A stretch of 7,014 bases of DNA from CAHJXF01 sp964657795. GTDB lineage: Bacteria > Pseudomonadota > Gammaproteobacteria > Burkholderiales > Burkholderiaceae_D. This document shows, in pieces, positions 6,647 to 7,014 of this stretch. The notes beneath the pieces are model-generated. The model was not told the DNA's origin. It made no database searches and was given only the letters and a program-made list of their open reading frames with translations. Position 1 is the first letter of the stretch, and each line of letters begins with the position of its first letter. The stretch is taken from positions 1 to 7,014 of the forward strand of contig CAZZWS010000208.1 in assembly GCA_964657795.1 (NCBI GenBank), read 5' to 3'. The position numbers were made by a program, and so were the translations under genes.

Positions 6647-6860
6647 TGAAGAGACGCGAGTTTGCGTTCGGAAATGTTGTGACCGTCTTCCCGAACCTCC
6701 CGTCCTCACCCAAGGCCCGAGGGATGCCGCTCGCATCGCATTGGTTCAGGCCCGGCGTATCGACTGCAGATCGTCTGCACCGAGTGGGGCGAATGGCGAA
6801 CCCGAGGGGCGTGCATCGCCGCCAACGCTGCTTCGGCGGATGCGTCGCCGCCACGGACGG
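6647..6860. other. Intergenic stretch with no recognisable gene, upstream of the mdcB-mdcH unit
   Basis: Between the tandem terminators and the small ORF I find no protein I recognise on either strand. A promoter for mdcB-mdcH should lie here, since terminators block read-through from the tRNA, but no convincing -35/-10 pair is visible on the minus strand. The stretch does contain a perfect palindromic element (6765-6779) and a short segment resembling the 3' end of the tRNA (6781-6806). Confidence 0.5.
6765..6779. repeat. 15-bp perfect inverted repeat, operator-like
   Basis: TGCAGA-TCG-TCTGCA is a perfect 6-bp inverted repeat with a three-base centre, in non-coding DNA about 250 bases upstream of mdcB and 120 upstream of the small ORF. 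Its size and symmetry fit a dimeric repressor or activator site. It is not the GTATAC-type site I recall for the GntR-family regulator MdcY, and no regulator gene is in the window. Chance occurrence of a palindrome this short in a few hundred bases is possible. Confidence 0.3.
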
Positions 6861-6895
6861 AAACAAAAGCGCGAGGGCCGATCAGCGACTCGCGC
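6861..6895 (-). terminator. Intrinsic terminator (second of a tandem pair)
   Basis: On the minus strand, GCGCGAG (6895-6889) pairs perfectly with CTCGCGC (6875-6869) across a 13-base loop and is followed directly by TTTTGTTT (6868-6861). It lies about 21 bases beyond the first terminator, with no room for a gene between, so it acts as a back-up stop for the tRNA transcript. On the plus strand no T-run follows, so it is one-directional. Confidence 0.7.
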
Positions 6896-6917
6896 CCAGT
6901 TCGAGACCGGCGTGTTC

Positions 6918-6950
6918 AAAAACAAAAGGGCCGCTCATCGGCGGCCCTTT
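6918..6950 (-). terminator. Intrinsic terminator of the tRNA-Asp transcript
   Basis: On the minus strand, AAAGGGCCGC (6950-6941) pairs perfectly over 10 bp with GCGGCCCTTT (6934-6925) around a six-base loop, followed by TGTTTTT (6924-6918). It starts 10 bases after the CCA end of the tRNA. This is a textbook strong Rho-independent terminator. Confidence 0.9.
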
Positions 6951-6960
6951 GAATTGCTAT

Positions 6961-7014
6961 TGGCGGAGTGGACGGGACTCGAACCCGCGACCCCCGGCGT
7001 GACAGGCCGGTATT
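6961..7014 (-). tRNA. tRNA-Asp (anticodon GTC), 3' part, partial
   Basis: The minus strand reads from the anticodon arm to the 3' end of a tRNA; the acceptor 5' strand and most of the D arm lie past base 7014. The anticodon stem CCGGC/GCCGG encloses the loop CTGTCAC, giving anticodon GTC (7003-7001) for aspartate. The variable region is followed by a T arm with the TTCGAGT loop (stem GCGGG/CCCGT, one G-T pair), the acceptor strand CCACTCC, discriminator G and an encoded CCA at 6963-6961. In many Burkholderiales I recall this tRNA lying close upstream of ppiD; here about 3.9 kb separate it from the likely ppiD promoter. Confidence 0.95.

Noticed and set aside
6519..6866. 116-codon N-terminal extension of mdcB
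   Set aside because: It is Arg-rich and non-conserved, overlaps a terminator, and gives a protein much longer than the family.
6496..7002. Plus-strand open frame of 168 codons ending in GRDSNPRPPA
   Set aside because: Its end is translated from the antisense of tRNA-Asp, a well-known source of false proteins, and it crosses both terminators.

Overview
The window is a GC-rich (roughly two-thirds G+C) chromosomal segment, most likely from a betaproteobacterium of the Burkholderiales type. The universal stress protein has the His-Arg-rich, Trp-Trp loop seen in that group. As I recall, tRNA-Asp lying shortly upstream of ppiD is also a familiar Burkholderiales arrangement. No database search was possible, so the taxonomic call is an inference.

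Layout from left to right: (1) 1-270, plus strand: the C-terminal coiled coil of a YheS-like ABC-F ATPase, cut by the window edge. (2) 310-762, minus: a single-domain UspA-family protein, convergent with the first gene. (3) 896-2893, minus: ppiD, a membrane-anchored periplasmic chaperone/parvulin-domain protein, with an extended -10 promoter about 150 bases upstream of its start. (4) 3108-4679, minus: an exported amidase-signature enzyme resembling peptide amidase. (5) 4745-5656, minus: mdcH, malonyltransferase of malonate decarboxylase. (6) 5661-6518, minus: mdcB, which makes the prosthetic-group precursor for the same enzyme. (7) 6515-6646: a possible small ORF or gene remnant whose stop overlaps the mdcB start as ATGA. 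(8) 6647-6860: no recognisable gene. (9) 6861-6950: two back-to-back intrinsic terminators. (10) 6961-7014: the 3' part of tRNA-Asp(GUC), running off the right edge.

All genes except the first are transcribed right to left. mdcB and mdcH are four bases apart and belong to one transcription unit. MdcB supplies the 2'-(5''-triphosphoribosyl)-3'-dephospho-CoA precursor for the decarboxylase carrier protein, and MdcH loads malonyl groups onto that carrier. The subunits they serve (MdcA, C, D, E) and the transferase MdcG are not in the window. The two accessory genes and the amidase lie between tRNA-Asp and ppiD, which suggests an insertion into an otherwise conserved housekeeping interval.

I see no CRISPR array, transposase, phage gene or defence system. 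Nothing here is clearly a new biological system. The best leads are the detached mdcB-mdcH pair, the small ORF coupled to mdcB, and the tRNA-proximal position of the block.
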